Shown here: piece by piece, positions 52,802-61,071 of the stretch
Layout of the letters: each line of letters opens with the position of its first letter
How positions within the stretch are numbered: position 1 is the first letter of the stretch
Position numbers and translations under genes: made by a program
The notes under the pieces: model-generated
Told to the model about the DNA's origin: nothing
Database searches by the model: none
Seen by the model: only the letters and a program-made list of their open reading frames with translations
Assembly (NCBI RefSeq): GCF_027988105.1
Contig: NZ_JAQJZJ010000003.1
Coordinates: forward strand, 186,001-250,000
DNA from: Pseudomonas aestuarii
Lineage (GTDB): Bacteria > Pseudomonadota > Gammaproteobacteria > Pseudomonadales > Pseudomonadaceae
Direction: 5' to 3'
Length of the DNA stretch: 64,000 nucleotides

Positions 52802-53359
52802 CTACTGGTATACCCCGTACTCCAGGCGTGTCAAAAGATCGCTTACCAGTTGGCCACCGATTGAGTTTTCCAACAAATCAATGGGCTTCCCGCCGTCAAG
52901 TCCGATGGAGGGTTTCAACATCCATTCTTCAGCAAGCTCCAGTGAACCAATAACTTTCACAGCTTGGTCGAGGAGCAGGGCTCCTCTGATGGCTCTAGCG
53001 CTTTGGTCCGAGCTCAATCGTTCATGAGGGATCTTGAGCCGGCACCGAATGGTTCGCCCAGATAGGCCGATCAACTTTATCAACATGGAGTCGCTGGACA
53101 GCATGTCAACCGACTGAGCGAACTTAGAAAGTGCCGTAAGGGTTACGCCGCTTACAGCTGCCCGGTACAGGGCAGAAAGATCGTTCTGCTCAGACACCCC
53201 AGTCAGCAGGAAGGTGAAATTGATAGTCCATGCATCTCGGGCCTGCTCTGAAGACTCTTTCGGCAGGCATTCGGCCCCAATGAAACTCGATGTGCTGGCT
53301 GCTGCAGGCTTATTGCCAGCGGAGACAATCGGGGGCTTACCCGGAATTTCGGCGTCCAT
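52802..53359 (-). CDS. Xre/MbcA/ParS-type antitoxin (DUF2384), apparently without toxin
   Basis: A 185-residue protein whose C-terminal 55 residues fit the antitoxin toxin-binding domain: AEEWMLKPSIGLDGGKPIDLL then GGQLVSDLLTRLEYGVYQ. The preceding part (LSGRTIRCRLKIPHERLSSDQS) corresponds to the helical region of the same family. The start at 53359 is preceded by GGAGG at the right distance; the longer frame from 53407 lacks this. RES-type toxin genes normally follow directly, but none is seen in the next 290 bp. Confidence 0.75.
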   Translation of the reverse strand: MDAEIPGKPPIVSAGNKPAAASTSSFIGAECLPKESSEQARDAWTINFTFLLTGVSEQNDLSALYRAAVSGVTLTALSKFAQSVDMLSSDSMLIKLIGLSGRTIRCRLKIPHERLSSDQSARAIRGALLLDQAVKVIGSLELAEEWMLKPSIGLDGGKPIDLLENSIGGQLVSDLLTRLEYGVYQ

Positions 53360-53448
53360 GAGCACCTCCAGATCCAGACTCAAGGCATGATTCTGCCCCT
53401 GAAACACTCTTCCTTCTAGTCCCGATCATGATCATGAGACGTTAGAGG

Positions 53449-53640
53449 CTAGACGCTCGGATCCGGGTGAGTCCGATGAGCACTTCCTGCGAGGAGCCCA
53501 ACCGGCTCCAGCTCACGACCTCTCTGTGCTGCAATCTTGAACATTCGGCGCTGCCACTGAGTCGTGGGTCCGATTAAGCGAATCGCTTCCTCTGTGTAGC
53601 GTGCTTCGAGCTCTTCGGTTCTGCTTTTATTTCTACTCAT
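53449..53640 (-). CDS. possible small protein, doubtful
   Basis: A 63-residue reading frame from ATG 53640, with a weak AAGAGTG upstream. It has a charged helical stretch (EELEARYTEEAIRLIGP) and resembles nothing I can name. A longer frame from 53844 is Cys/Ser/Thr-rich and unlikely to be coding. It could be a remnant of a gene upstream of the antitoxin. Confidence 0.25.
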   Translation of the reverse strand: MSRNKSRTEELEARYTEEAIRLIGPTTQWQRRMFKIAAQRGRELEPVGLLAGSAHRTHPDPSV

Positions 53641-54261
53641 CACAAGCACTCTTGTTCTTGGGGCGATTGATGCTCGAGCTTTCGGATAGATATTCACTTG
53701 ATCGAAAGCGGTATCCCGAATTCTAGTCGGATGGCTCTGCTCGCGCAGTTCACACAGCCAGCTAACCCCAACATAGTTCGGTGTACTGGTACTACACGTC
53801 CTACCAGAGGTCCAACATTGTCTTCCGCGAAAGGATATCGCCATCGTTTTGGAGCTACAGCTGCAAGAGCGCGCCTGAAGAGCTCAGCCTTCCTCTAAGG
53901 GAAGTAAAAATCCAAAACCGGGATAAATTCCGCGATTTAGATTATTGATACGCATAAATTTGGATATTTACTTCCGGGTACTATACGCAAACACCTATTG
54001 CAGCGCTGATCTCCATACGCTATTTAACATAATATACATTATGCGAAGTATCAGGTGGTAAGCACCACGGCGAACACCAACAGAATGATCGGCACGCTTT
54101 GACACTGCTGAGGCTTGGTGGATTTGCTGGAAACGCTGAAGGCTGATGCTAATGTGTCGGGGCTGCGCTGAACGCCGTGGCTGCCGACGTTCTTCCCTGT
54201 ACCAATCACGCTCGTACATCCCGCTGAAAGAGTCGCTGCCTCACGATTTTATACTCGGTGA
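53641..54261. other. 620-bp stretch without a clear gene, carrying dif
   Basis: AT-rich relative to the window. Apart from the dif site at 54022-54049 I see no convincing coding sequence. Codon patterns here do not match the neighbouring genes. Confidence 0.5.
54022..54049 (-). other. dif: dif site (XerCD recombination site)
   Basis: Read on the minus strand, the XerC arm is ACTTCGCATAA, the 6-bp centre is TGTATA, and the XerD arm is TTATGTTAAAT. This fits the gammaproteobacterial dif consensus at every position as I know it. dif resolves chromosome dimers at the terminus. KOPS-like octamers seen on the left (13274, 20086, 52649, 52750) are on the plus strand, and those on the right (56291, 57274) are on the minus strand, so all point here. 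Confidence 0.9.
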
Positions 54262-54819
54262 TCACCTACCCATGTGCAGCAATTTTCGTAGCAGGTTGAT
54301 GGCAATTCCGATGACGACAATGACCAGCAACGCGACTTCCTCATAGTGTTTGATATCGGCGAACAACCATTGCAGCGTTTGGCCGAACATAAAACCGGCA
54401 CCTGCGATCAAGGGGGCCCAGATGGCGGCACCCAGCAGGTTGAACAGTACGAATCGCCAGGCTGGCAACTCGCTCATCCCTATGGCAATGGGCCCGACTA
54501 CGCGCAGTCCATACATGAAGCGCACGCCGACTATGACGCTGGCGTGATAGCGCAGGAGCAAGCGATTGACCCGTTGCGCACTGGGTGTCAAGTTCGGAAA
54601 GCGGCGCAGAAGGCGATCGCCATAGCGCCGCCCAATAAAGAAGTACAGCTGATCACCCAAGGTGGCGCCGCTCAAGGCGAACACAACCACTAGGGGGAAG
54701 GAAAAATAGCCCTGATGTGCGGCGAAACCGGCTAGCAGAAGAACGGTCTCGCCTTCGAGGAAAGCGCCGACGAGTATTGCGGCATAACCGTACTGGGCGA
54801 TCAACTGCGTCAGCGTCAT
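54262..54819 (-). CDS. DedA/SNARE-associated (VTT) family membrane protein
   Basis: A 185-residue inner-membrane protein with the DedA signature: FLEGETVLLLAGFAAHQG (re-entrant segment), GDQLYFFIGRRYG and VRFMYGLRVVGPIAIGMS. DedA proteins act as lipid scramblases or flippases and support envelope integrity. The start at 54819 is chosen because GAGGG precedes it. It reads toward dif, as the first gene of the right-hand stress region. Confidence 0.92.
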   Translation of the reverse strand: MTLTQLIAQYGYAAILVGAFLEGETVLLLAGFAAHQGYFSFPLVVVFALSGATLGDQLYFFIGRRYGDRLLRRFPNLTPSAQRVNRLLLRYHASVIVGVRFMYGLRVVGPIAIGMSELPAWRFVLFNLLGAAIWAPLIAGAGFMFGQTLQWLFADIKHYEEVALLVIVVIGIAINLLRKLLHMGR

Positions 54820-55299
54820 GCGGTACCCTCGCAGCGGCGTCAATGCTATTGAATCAAGTGCGCGCTAAGTAACGCCCACGCCTCTGCAATATGCAGTTAT
54901 TTAGGCGGTAACGCCCGCCGTCAGCCAACGCATTATAACTGCTCCAACTCGCCCAGGTCCCCGGGCCAATCTTCTTGGCCACCCGGCGTTTCGGCAATTG
55001 CGCGCTTGAACTACGGCCAGCCCTGGAGTGCCCAACGCGAGCAGACGGCTGCAGCGCCCATCACTCAGGTAGGCGCCCTCACCTGCTCCCTTACCGAAGC
55101 CCTGGCAGTCAATCGGCCGCTTTCCTTGAGATTTGGCGGGGTCAGCCCCCAGCTATGTGGTCTGGTGCTGCCGGGGAAGCGGCCATCCACACCTGAGTTT
55201 TACTGCTAACGTTTACAAGTAGATCGCCCCCATCAATTGGGGAGGCAACCACCAACGTGTGGTTTTTTTCGACACTTCTCCTGGAAAAGAGCCTGGTCT
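54820..55299 (+). other. 480-bp intergenic region with leader hairpins
   Basis: No credible gene. It holds the promoters of DedA (minus) and the VKOR gene (plus). Near its right end are two successive hairpins (55228-55242 and 55247-55269), the second with a T-run. Confidence 0.5.
55247..55269 (+). terminator. Rho-independent terminator in the VKOR leader
   Basis: AACCAC (55247-55252), a 6-nt loop, GTGGTT (55259-55264) and seven T in a row. It lies only 31 bp before the VKOR ATG with no plus-strand gene upstream, so it may work as an attenuator; a smaller hairpin (CCCCA/TGGGG, 55228-55242) precedes it. Confidence 0.65.
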
Positions 55300-56175
55300 A
55301 TGAGTAAAACCAAAAAGCTTCGACCTCACGAGTTAATCGCCCAATCCGGCGCCGGCCGCAGGGTTGCGCAATCGCCCGAGTTAGTGGTGCTGGGACCGGC
55401 GCTGTGCGGCATGCTGCTGACTGGCTACCTGACCTATGTCGCCCTGCGTGGCGGCACACCGGCATTCTGTTCGGCTGAATCGGCCTGCGATCTGATCCAG
55501 CACAGTCGTTGGTCGAGCTTGCTGGGGCTGCCGCTGGCGCTCTGGGGCTTCGTTGTTTATGGGCTGTTGGCGGCTAATGCTTGGCGCTTGCCGGCCCGCT
55601 TGGTGCGTTGGCGGCGACTCTGGCTGCTGGCCTGGTTCGGGCTGGCTGTCAGCCTGTACATGACCCTGGTTGCCTGGCTGCAACTCGATGCATTCTGCAC
55701 CTGGTGCTTGCTGTCGCTGGCACTGATGGCGGCGATCTTCATTCGAGTGAGTCTGAATCGACCAAAATCGGCACCTGGCACCGAATGGAGGCACTGGCTG
55801 ACCTATTGCGGGGTGGCAACACTGGTCACCCTGGGCGGCCTGCAATTGTATTACAGCGATATGCTGGCTCCGCGCGAAGACCCACAGTTGCAGGCCCTGG
55901 CCAGCCACCTGCAGCGTAGCGGCGCGAAGTTCTACGGCACCTTCTGGTGTCCAACCTGCCAGGAGCAGAAGCGCCTATTTGGCACATCGGCTGAGCGTCT
56001 GCCCTATGTCGAATGCACCCCGGACGGGCGCAACGGACTGGTTGCGCGAGCCTGCATCGAAGCGAAAATCAACCGTTACCCAACCTGGGTCATCCGCGAG
56101 CAGCGCTATTCGCAGATGCTCAATATTGAAGACCTGACGCGCCTATCAAGATTCAAGTGGCGGGAAACGCCTTAA
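55300..56175 (+). CDS. vitamin K epoxide reductase (VKOR)-thioredoxin fusion
   Basis: A 291-residue membrane oxidoreductase. The VKOR domain has the loop cysteines Cys57 and Cys63 and the quinone-site CxxC at Cys133/Cys136 (FCTWC) within four to five helices. A thioredoxin-like domain follows with active-site CPTC at 217-220. Bacterial VKOR re-oxidises disulfide-forming proteins with quinone, replacing DsbB. ATG 55300 is chosen because the sequence before it is the terminator hairpin. It lies in the stress region. Confidence 0.92.
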   Translation: MSKTKKLRPHELIAQSGAGRRVAQSPELVVLGPALCGMLLTGYLTYVALRGGTPAFCSAESACDLIQHSRWSSLLGLPLALWGFVVYGLLAANAWRLPARLVRWRRLWLLAWFGLAVSLYMTLVAWLQLDAFCTWCLLSLALMAAIFIRVSLNRPKSAPGTEWRHWLTYCGVATLVTLGGLQLYYSDMLAPREDPQLQALASHLQRSGAKFYGTFWCPTCQEQKRLFGTSAERLPYVECTPDGRNGLVARACIEAKINRYPTWVIREQRYSQMLNIEDLTRLSRFKWRETP

Positions 56176-56290
56176 GAGCAGCTAGCTGCACTTGCGCTCA
56201 GGTTATGAACCATAGCTGAGCACAAGTGCAGGTAGCACGCACACTGCAACACTGCGGCCTTGCAAGCGCGCAACTGGCCACGGATCGCTG

Positions 56291-56298
56291 CCCTCCCC
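56291..56298 (-). other. KOPS-like octamer, points toward dif
   Basis: CCCTCCCC on the plus strand is GGGGAGGG on the minus strand, fitting GGGNAGGG. A second one (GGGTAGGG on minus) is at 57274-57281. Confidence 0.4.
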
Positions 56299-56328
56299 CG
56301 TACATATCGCCTACACGCTGAACCTGGA

Positions 56329-57228
56329 TCAGGTTGGCCTGATCGCCAAGATGCTGCTTGGGACCTGATACAGGGTCTGCTCCGTGGTACTGCCCAGGAC
56401 TTTTTCCAGCCCCTTGCTGTCCAGCGTGCCCATGACGACAACATCCATGTGCTCGCGCGTGGCAAAGTCGCTGATCATCCTGATCGGAGAACCTTCGACA
56501 ACGTGTCGCCGCTGCGGCGGCACGCCATGTTGCTCGGCGAACTCATTGAAAGTCTTGCGCATTATGCTGGTCAACTCTTCCAGAAACTCAGGCGGCCAAC
56601 TGACTGGGGCTGCGGCATAAGCCAGGTAGGCAGGTGAGTGCTCATAGGCGTGCAATAGATGCAGCTCTGCATTGCATTGCACAGCCAAATCATTGGCGGC
56701 TGCCAGAATGCGTTCGCTCAGGTCGCTGACCCGGTTTTTTGCGTCAGACAGATCGACTGCCGCGACAACCCTGCGTGGCAGCGGGTGTTCGGCGGCACTT
56801 ACCAAATGCAAAGGCACCGGGCATTCGCGTAGCAATTGCCAGTCAAGCGGCGTAATGAAGGCACGCTGCAATATCGACTCATGGTGCGTGTCCTTGATGA
56901 CCAGGTCCGCCTGAACATTCTTTATGTGCAGGAGAATTTCCTCGACAGGCGTATCGGTCCAAACGGCTTCGGTCGTCACCGCAATGCCCGTGTCGCTGAG
57001 CCGGTCAGCTTCAGTCTTGAGGTAAGCCTGCTGTTGCCTGAGGTAATCGTCACGCACCTGGGCTTCTGTGCTTTTGTCCAGCAACCACATGGTGGCATAT
57101 GGGCCGCTGATCGCCGCGATATGCAAGGAGCCACCGCACGCTTGCACCAGCGCTACTGCCCTTTGCAGGGCGGGGGACTGGCGCATGCCTGGGTCGGCTA
57201 TTAGCAGCAGTCGTTGATACTGACTCAT
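56329..57228 (-). CDS. tandem universal stress protein
   Basis: A 299-residue protein made of two Usp domains (about 1-145 and 150-299). The second half holds the better-preserved nucleotide-binding end, VVMGTLDSKGLEKVLGSTTEQTLYQVPSSILAIRP. The first has DLVIKDTHHESILQRAF. This is the UspE-type layout; pseudomonad tandem Usps are commonly Anr-induced at low oxygen. A perfect TTGAT-N4-ATCAA box lies 136 bp upstream. Confidence 0.92.
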   Translation of the reverse strand: MSQYQRLLLIADPGMRQSPALQRAVALVQACGGSLHIAAISGPYATMWLLDKSTEAQVRDDYLRQQQAYLKTEADRLSDTGIAVTTEAVWTDTPVEEILLHIKNVQADLVIKDTHHESILQRAFITPLDWQLLRECPVPLHLVSAAEHPLPRRVVAAVDLSDAKNRVSDLSERILAAANDLAVQCNAELHLLHAYEHSPAYLAYAAAPVSWPPEFLEELTSIMRKTFNEFAEQHGVPPQRRHVVEGSPIRMISDFATREHMDVVVMGTLDSKGLEKVLGSTTEQTLYQVPSSILAIRPT

Positions 57229-57635
57229 GGGAACCTCCCGAAGCTCTGGTTACCATCGCCATGCCCATCGCTGCCCTACCCCAAGCGATACCCTGAGCAG
57301 ACATTCGCGCCGGACGATGCATATCGACATGCTTTAGCCTGCCCTGGCAGATGGCCCGTGAGGTTGATCTACATCAAACCGACCCGGTTCCGGCGCCTCA
57401 GAAACAGTGAAATATCATGCGCCGTCGCCAGGTCATCAGCGCTGCTTGGCAGTTGGCAAGCGTGCGCCCCCAAGCTGCCAGCATGGGGGCGCGACGACTG
57501 GCTTTTCCCGGCCATGCGCCAGCCTGGCTCAGCCCTGGGTCATTCCGAGTCAAGCGGCCAGAGCTATAGTCCAGACAGCCTTGCTGCTTTGGTCAGCGCT
57601 ATTCACGCGGCATGGCCCTGCGTCAGGAGATCGCC
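57229..57635. other. 407-bp divergent promoter region (Usp / MgtE-like)
   Basis: No gene seen. It contains a KOPS-like octamer (57274-57281) and a perfect Anr/FNR box (57364-57377). Confidence 0.55.
57364..57377. promoter_or_regulatory. Anr/FNR box (perfect)
   Basis: TTGAT, four bases, ATCAA. It lies between the divergent Usp and MgtE-like genes and could drive the Usp gene or both under low oxygen. Confidence 0.75.
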
Positions 57636-58610
57636 ATGTCGCATCAAACAACTGCCCACACCAGCTTCGAAACGGCGGCGCAGCAGGCCACCTCCCGAGT
57701 TCCGTTGTTTACGCCGGACTGCACCGTCGACGCGGCGCGCCTGGGGATGATTGGCCAGCGCTACGAGTGCGCAAGCCACATCATGGTCTGTGAAGATGGC
57801 TACTTTCTCGGCCTGGTGAGGATCGAAGACCTGCTCAGTGCACCGGCGGACATCACCCTGGCAGACTTGATGGACGCTCAGGCGCCCATAGTCGCGCCCG
57901 GTATCGATCAGGAAATTGCCGCCTGGCGTGCCGTGAACCATGAGGAGTCAGCGTTGACCGTGGTCGATGCTCAAGGCTGCCTGGTTGGGGTGATTTCGCC
58001 CCACCGCCTGCTGGCGGTCCTGCTTTCGGAGCATGAGGAAGATCTGTCGCGCCTCGGCGGCTTTATCAAGGGCGCCGAGGCCGCCCGCAGCACCAGCGAG
58101 GAACCGGTGCGGCGGCGCTTTCGCCATCGTATCCCATGGTTATTGGTGGGGCTTTTCGGAGCGTTCCTGGCTGCAGATTTCGTTGGGCAGTTCGAGGCGC
58201 AATTGCAGAGCAAGATCATCCTGGCCTTCTTCATCCCGGGAATCGTTTATCTGGCCGATGCCGTCGGTACCCAGACTGAAACCGTGGTGGTGCGCGGTCT
58301 TTCGGTCGGGGTTGGAATGCGCCAGATGATTGGCCGCGAACTGCAGGTTGGCCTGGCTATCGGTTTGGCGCTGGCCCTGGTCGCCGGCCCGCTGGTGTGG
58401 TGGCGCTGGGGCAGCCCCGAGATGGCCTTGTGCATTGGGCTTTCGGTGTTCGCCACCTGCGCCACGGCAACCCTGGCAGCCATGACCCTGCCTTGGTTGT
58501 TGAACAGCTTTGCCCTCGATCCGGCATTCGGCAGCGGGCCATTGGCTACGGTGATCCAGGATCTGTTTTCGGTGCTGATCTACTTCACTATCGCCAGCGC
58601 ACTGTTCTGA
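57636..58610 (+). CDS. MgtE-like divalent cation transporter with CBS domains
   Basis: A 324-residue protein. A soluble CBS-type region is at about residues 25-135, and a membrane domain with about five helices follows from residue 160. PGIVYLADAVGTQTETVVVRGL matches the Mg2+-pore motif of MgtE. The N-terminal helical domain of full MgtE is missing. ATG 57636 is preceded by AGGAG. It may supply Mg2+ or respond to nucleotide state through its CBS pair. Confidence 0.87.
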   Translation: MSHQTTAHTSFETAAQQATSRVPLFTPDCTVDAARLGMIGQRYECASHIMVCEDGYFLGLVRIEDLLSAPADITLADLMDAQAPIVAPGIDQEIAAWRAVNHEESALTVVDAQGCLVGVISPHRLLAVLLSEHEEDLSRLGGFIKGAEAARSTSEEPVRRRFRHRIPWLLVGLFGAFLAADFVGQFEAQLQSKIILAFFIPGIVYLADAVGTQTETVVVRGLSVGVGMRQMIGRELQVGLAIGLALALVAGPLVWWRWGSPEMALCIGLSVFATCATATLAAMTLPWLLNSFALDPAFGSGPLATVIQDLFSVLIYFTIASALF

Positions 58611-58628
58611 CCTGCCAGGGCAGAAAGC

Positions 58629-58642
58629 TTGATCCACATCAT
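58629..58642. promoter_or_regulatory. Anr/FNR-like box, one mismatch
   Basis: TTGAT, CCAC, ATCAT: one mismatch from the consensus, 133 bp before the homospermidine synthase ATG. Confidence 0.55.
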
Positions 58643-58775
58643 GCCGGGGTGGACGCATGCGCCCCTAAGCTGAGATTAGAGGCCTGGCTTGCCATATTCC
58701 TGCGCCATCGCATTGAGCAGCCAGTCTTCGCCTTTACTGCGTGTTCCTTGGCGCAGCAATACGTGGAGAGCCGAC

Positions 58776-60194
58776 ATGCTCATGCCGCCTGCCAAACAGC
58801 GCTTCGCCGGCCGCCTGGTCATGCTCGGTTTCGGCTGCATCGGCCAGGGGGTATTGCCGCTCTTGTTGCGGCATATCGAGCTCAACCCCGAGCAACTGCT
58901 GATCATCAGCGCCGATCACTGGGGGCAGGCGCTGGCCCGGGAACACGGGGTTACCCAGGTGCATTTCGAGTTGACCCGGGACAACTATCGACAGGTGCTG
59001 GAGCCGCGACTCACGGCGGGCGACTTTCTCCTCAACCTCTCGGTAGATGTCTCCAGCCTGGCGTTGATCGGCCTGTGCCGCGAGCGTGGCGCGCTGTATC
59101 TGGACACCTGCACCGAACCCTGGGCCGGCGGTTATGACGACCCGTCGCTGTCGCTCTCGCAACGCTCCAACTACGCCCTGCGCGAAGCCGTACTGGCCCT
59201 GCGCGGCAAGCGGGGCAAACAGCCCACGGCAGTGCTGACCCATGGCGCCAATCCGGGCCTGATTTCCCATTTGCTCAAGCAGGCGTTGCTCGAACTGGCC
59301 GCCGACAGCGACCTGAGCGCAACGCCGCCGACCTCGCGCGAGGACTGGGCGCGGCTGGCGCAAGCCCTTGGCGTGTGCACTATCCATATCGCCGAGCGCG
59401 ACACCCAGTTCGGCCCCGAACCCAAGGCCGCTGGCGAGTTCGTCAATACCTGGTCGGTACCCGGATTTCTCAGTGAAGCCTGCCAACCGGCCGAACTGGG
59501 CTGGGGTAGTCATGAGCGCTACCTCCCTGAAGACGCCGCGCGGCATGTCTTCGGCTGCCAGGCCGCCCTCTACCTGACTCGCCCCGGGGCGGCCACCCGG
59601 GTGCGCAGCTGGACGCCGCTGGCCGGACCGCAACTGGGTTTTCTCATTACGCACAGCGAATCCATTGCCATCGCCGACTATTTGACCCTCGGCGATCCGC
59701 TCGCCCCCGAGTACCGCCCCACGGTGCTCTATGCCTATCACCCCTGCGATGCGGCGGTGCTCTCGTTGCATGAACTGGCCGGACGCAACTGGCACGCACA
59801 GCGGCGCCAGCGTCTGCTCGAGCAAGATATCAGCGACGGCGTGGATGCCCTCGGTGTGCTGCTCATGGGCCACCCGCGCGGCGCCTACTGGTACGGCTCG
59901 CGCCTGAGCATCCAGCAGGCCCGGACACTGTGCCCGGAAAACAACGCCACCAGCATGCAGGTCACCAGCGCGGTGATGGCCGGGGTGATCTGGGCTATCC
60001 AGCACCCCTGGCGCGGCATCGTCGAGCCGGACGAAATGCCCCACACGGCGATCCTCCAGCTGTGTCGGCCCTATCTCGGCGAGGTTGCCGGGGTATACAG
60101 CGACTGGACCCCACTGAAGCACTACAGCGGCTTGTTTCCCGAGGACCTCGACCCGGACGATCCCTGGCAATTCAAGAACTTCCGCGCCCCGTAA
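58776..60194 (+). CDS. hss: homospermidine synthase
   Basis: A 472-residue NAD-dependent enzyme that joins two aminobutyl groups from putrescine or spermidine to form homospermidine. The Rossmann motif VMLGFGCIGQGVLP is at the N-terminus, and LTHGANPGLISHLLKQAL and YAYHPCDAAVLS are typical of the family. The length is normal. ATG 58776 has GGAGAG upstream. It is preceded by an Anr-like box, so it may be part of the low-oxygen stress module. Confidence 0.9.
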   Translation: MLMPPAKQRFAGRLVMLGFGCIGQGVLPLLLRHIELNPEQLLIISADHWGQALAREHGVTQVHFELTRDNYRQVLEPRLTAGDFLLNLSVDVSSLALIGLCRERGALYLDTCTEPWAGGYDDPSLSLSQRSNYALREAVLALRGKRGKQPTAVLTHGANPGLISHLLKQALLELAADSDLSATPPTSREDWARLAQALGVCTIHIAERDTQFGPEPKAAGEFVNTWSVPGFLSEACQPAELGWGSHERYLPEDAARHVFGCQAALYLTRPGAATRVRSWTPLAGPQLGFLITHSESIAIADYLTLGDPLAPEYRPTVLYAYHPCDAAVLSLHELAGRNWHAQRRQRLLEQDISDGVDALGVLLMGHPRGAYWYGSRLSIQQARTLCPENNATSMQVTSAVMAGVIWAIQHPWRGIVEPDEMPHTAILQLCRPYLGEVAGVYSDWTPLKHYSGLFPEDLDPDDPWQFKNFRAP

Positions 60195-60301
60195 ACGCTC
60201 GATCAAAGCTTGCGCCCGCGGCGACCGCTGCCACAGGACGCAAGTCAGCCCGGCGATGGCTGCTCGCAATGTTCAGTACCTCTGAGAGCTATGCTTGATT
60301 C

Positions 60302-61057
60302 ATGGTTCGCGCGACTTTTCGCTTCTACGAGGAGCTCAATGACTTCCTCCCGGCCGAGCGTCGGCGCCGGGAATTCGACTGCCTGTGCGCCCGCGCGGCC
60401 ACCACCAAGCACATGATCGAGGCCCTCGGCGTGCCTCACACCGAGGTCGAACTGCTGCTGGTCAACGGCGAGTCGGTAGGCTTCGAGCGGTTATTGGCGG
60501 ACGGCGACCGGGTGGCGGTCTACCCCAAGTTCGAACGCCTGGACATCAGCACCCTGCTCAAGGTGCGAGCGCAGCCATTGCGGGTCTTGCGCTTCATCGC
60601 CGATGCCCACCTCGGCGGTTTGGCCAGGCTGCTGCGCATGGCCGGTTTCGACACGCTCTACGACAACCATTTCGACGATCTGCAGATTGTCGAAATGGCC
60701 GCGCACGAGCAGCGCATCATACTCACCCGCGACCGCGAGTTGCTCAAGCGCCGGCGGGTCAGTCACGGCTGCTACGTGCATGCGCGCAAACCCGCCGAGC
60801 AGTTGCGCGAACTGTGCGAGCGGCTCGATCTGGCGCCCAGCAGCAAGCCGTTCAGCCGCTGCCTGCATTGCAACCTGCCGTTGCACGGCATCGATGTGCA
60901 AGAAGCCCGCGAGCGGTTACCCAGCCGCATCGGCTACAGCTATTCACAGTTCATGCAATGCCCCGGCTGTCACCGTGTGTACTGGCAAGGCACGCACTGG
61001 CGCAGCATGTACGCCCTGCTGACAGCGCTGCTGATGCAGCAGACAGACCCCGATTGA
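60302..61057 (+). CDS. Mut7-C ubiquitin-like plus Mut7-C RNase domain protein
   Basis: A 251-residue protein. Residues 1-85 form a MoaD/ubiquitin-like domain (VELLLVNGESVGF and GDRVAVYPKFE), and the rest is a PIN-type Mut7-C nuclease domain with FIADAHLGGLARLLRMAGFDT and LTRDRELLKRR. A zinc ribbon follows (SRCLHCNLPL...QCPGCHRVYW). It is predicted to cleave RNA; target unknown. It follows hss by 107 bp and ends 14 bp before the convergent cysteine synthase gene. Confidence 0.9.
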   Translation: MVRATFRFYEELNDFLPAERRRREFDCLCARAATTKHMIEALGVPHTEVELLLVNGESVGFERLLADGDRVAVYPKFERLDISTLLKVRAQPLRVLRFIADAHLGGLARLLRMAGFDTLYDNHFDDLQIVEMAAHEQRIILTRDRELLKRRRVSHGCYVHARKPAEQLRELCERLDLAPSSKPFSRCLHCNLPLHGIDVQEARERLPSRIGYSYSQFMQCPGCHRVYWQGTHWRSMYALLTALLMQQTDPD

Positions 61058-61071
61058 CGCCGCCCACTCGC

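Noticed and set aside
53947..53957. GATACGCATAA resembling a dif XerC arm
   Set aside because: The centre and XerD arm that follow do not match, so it is not a second dif site.
58734..60269. 511-codon minus-strand ORF
   Set aside because: Antisense shadow of homospermidine synthase.
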